From: an uncultured Mycoplasmatota bacterium
GTDB taxonomy: Bacteria > Bacillota_I > Bacilli_A > RF39 > UBA660
Assembly (NCBI GenBank): GCA_900551105.1
Contig: URUT01000036.1
Coordinates: 1 to 13,841 of the forward strand
Reading direction: 5' to 3'
Length of the DNA: 13,841 nucleotides
Positions 13,616-13,841 of this stretch are shown in pieces. The notes beneath the pieces are model-generated. The model did no database searches, was not told where the DNA came from, and worked only from the letters and a program-made list of their open reading frames with translations. A program made the translations under genes and the position numbers. Positions within the stretch are counted from its first letter, which is position 1. Each line of letters opens with the position of its first letter.

Positions 13616-13841
13616 ATGAAGAAAGTAGAAATAAAAAGTTATGATTTAGAAATAGAATTAGATGGTGTCATTAATATTATTGGCCTTCCTGCTTCTGGAA
13701 AAACTTACCTATTAAAAAAATTAATAAATAAAGTGCCAAATAATGACATTTTCATAGACGGCAAATGTATCAAAAACTACGATACAAAATACTTAAGAGA
13801 AAACATTATGGTTATTCTAGATGGTGATCATTTTAATACCA
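13616..13841 (+). CDS. P-loop ATPase, probably ABC transporter ATP-binding protein (3' partial)
   Basis: Seventy-five codons are visible before the window ends. Translation starts MKKVEIKSYDLEIELDGVIN and contains a Walker A, G-L-P-A-S-G-K-T, at about residues 24-31, then FIDGKCIKNYDTKYLRENIMV and ILDGDHFNT. The start strand, P-loop position, an 'F-I-D-G' turn and a region in the Q-loop place (D-G-D-H-F-N) fit an ABC ATPase of the Ecf/cation-transport type, where Q-loops often read F-Q-x-P-x-x-x-F; the usual glutamine is not seen here. The GGGGGA before the ATG (13603-13608) is the ribosome binding site, and the preceding extended -10 makes it a separate unit. Signature and Walker B motifs lie beyond the edge, so the transporter assignment is inferred. 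Confidence 0.7.
   Translation, partial: MKKVEIKSYDLEIELDGVINIIGLPASGKTYLLKKLINKVPNNDIFIDGKCIKNYDTKYLRENIMVILDGDHFNT

Noticed and set aside
1..13841. Alternative genetic code (TGA read as Trp) because of the Mollicutes-like composition
   Set aside because: Genes are full length with the standard code and the Trp codons examined are TGG; TGA is simply not used as a stop among these few genes.
1..13841. CRISPR arrays, insertion sequences, integrases, tRNA genes
   Set aside because: No regularly spaced repeats, transposase motifs, terminal repeats or tRNA-like GGTTCGA arms were found on reading through.

Overview
The window looks like chromosomal DNA of a very AT-rich, low-GC Gram-positive bacterium, probably a Mollicutes-related gut Bacilli lineage (RF39 / Erysipelotrichia-like). 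This is inferred from A/T-ending codon use, strong AGGAGG-type ribosome binding sites, TGnTATAAT promoters, a PcrA plus NAD-dependent LigA pair, and a surface-protein family I associate with those genomes. The standard code fits: genes are full length, the Trp codons I looked at are TGG, and every stop is TAA or TAG. All genes are on the plus strand.

Region 1 (1-1871) is the 3' part of a large surface protein, open at the window edge. Its last 150 bp hold the most striking signal. From 1581 to 1712, G+C jumps from about 30% to about 54%, adenine falls to about 17% on the coding strand, and codons become NNC/NNT where neighbours use A/T-ending codons. The encoded segment sits where C-type-lectin-like (DUF6273-like) proteins carry the variable region of diversity-generating retroelements (DGRs), ending in a G-A-R-P-A-I-S-L core. 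I read it as a DGR variable region whose template repeat and reverse transcriptase lie outside the window. A terminator closes the gene.

Region 2 (1871-6647) is a DNA-maintenance block: pcrA helicase, an unrecognised 172-aa gene, and ligA, ended by a terminator overlapping the ligA stop codon.

Region 3 (6658-10215) is a membrane and signalling operon. A TTGAAA-N17-TATAAT promoter drives a small membrane-anchored protein, then a receptor with two solute-binding-like sensor domains and a GGDEF domain with a degenerate signature (DGNEF). Overlapping it with a GTG start is a YihY/BrkB-family membrane protein. The intergenic stretch that follows has a large hairpin, a possible loop-downstream pseudoknot and a terminator.

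Region 4 (10226-10756) is a single-gene unit for a membrane-anchored, possibly thioredoxin-fold protein without a CxxC, with its own terminator. Region 5 (10771-12274) is a type IV toxin-antitoxin pair, AbiEi/AbiEii, with an excellent promoter whose -10 box lies inside a perfect inverted repeat, a likely autoregulatory operator. Region 6 (12318-13549) is a CtpA-type S41 protease with an intact Ser-Lys dyad and its own terminator. Region 7 (13584-end) is the start of a P-loop (ABC-type) ATPase cut by the window edge.

The window thus mixes housekeeping repair and envelope genes with two accessory elements: a hypervariable surface protein at the left and an AbiE toxin-antitoxin module towards the right.
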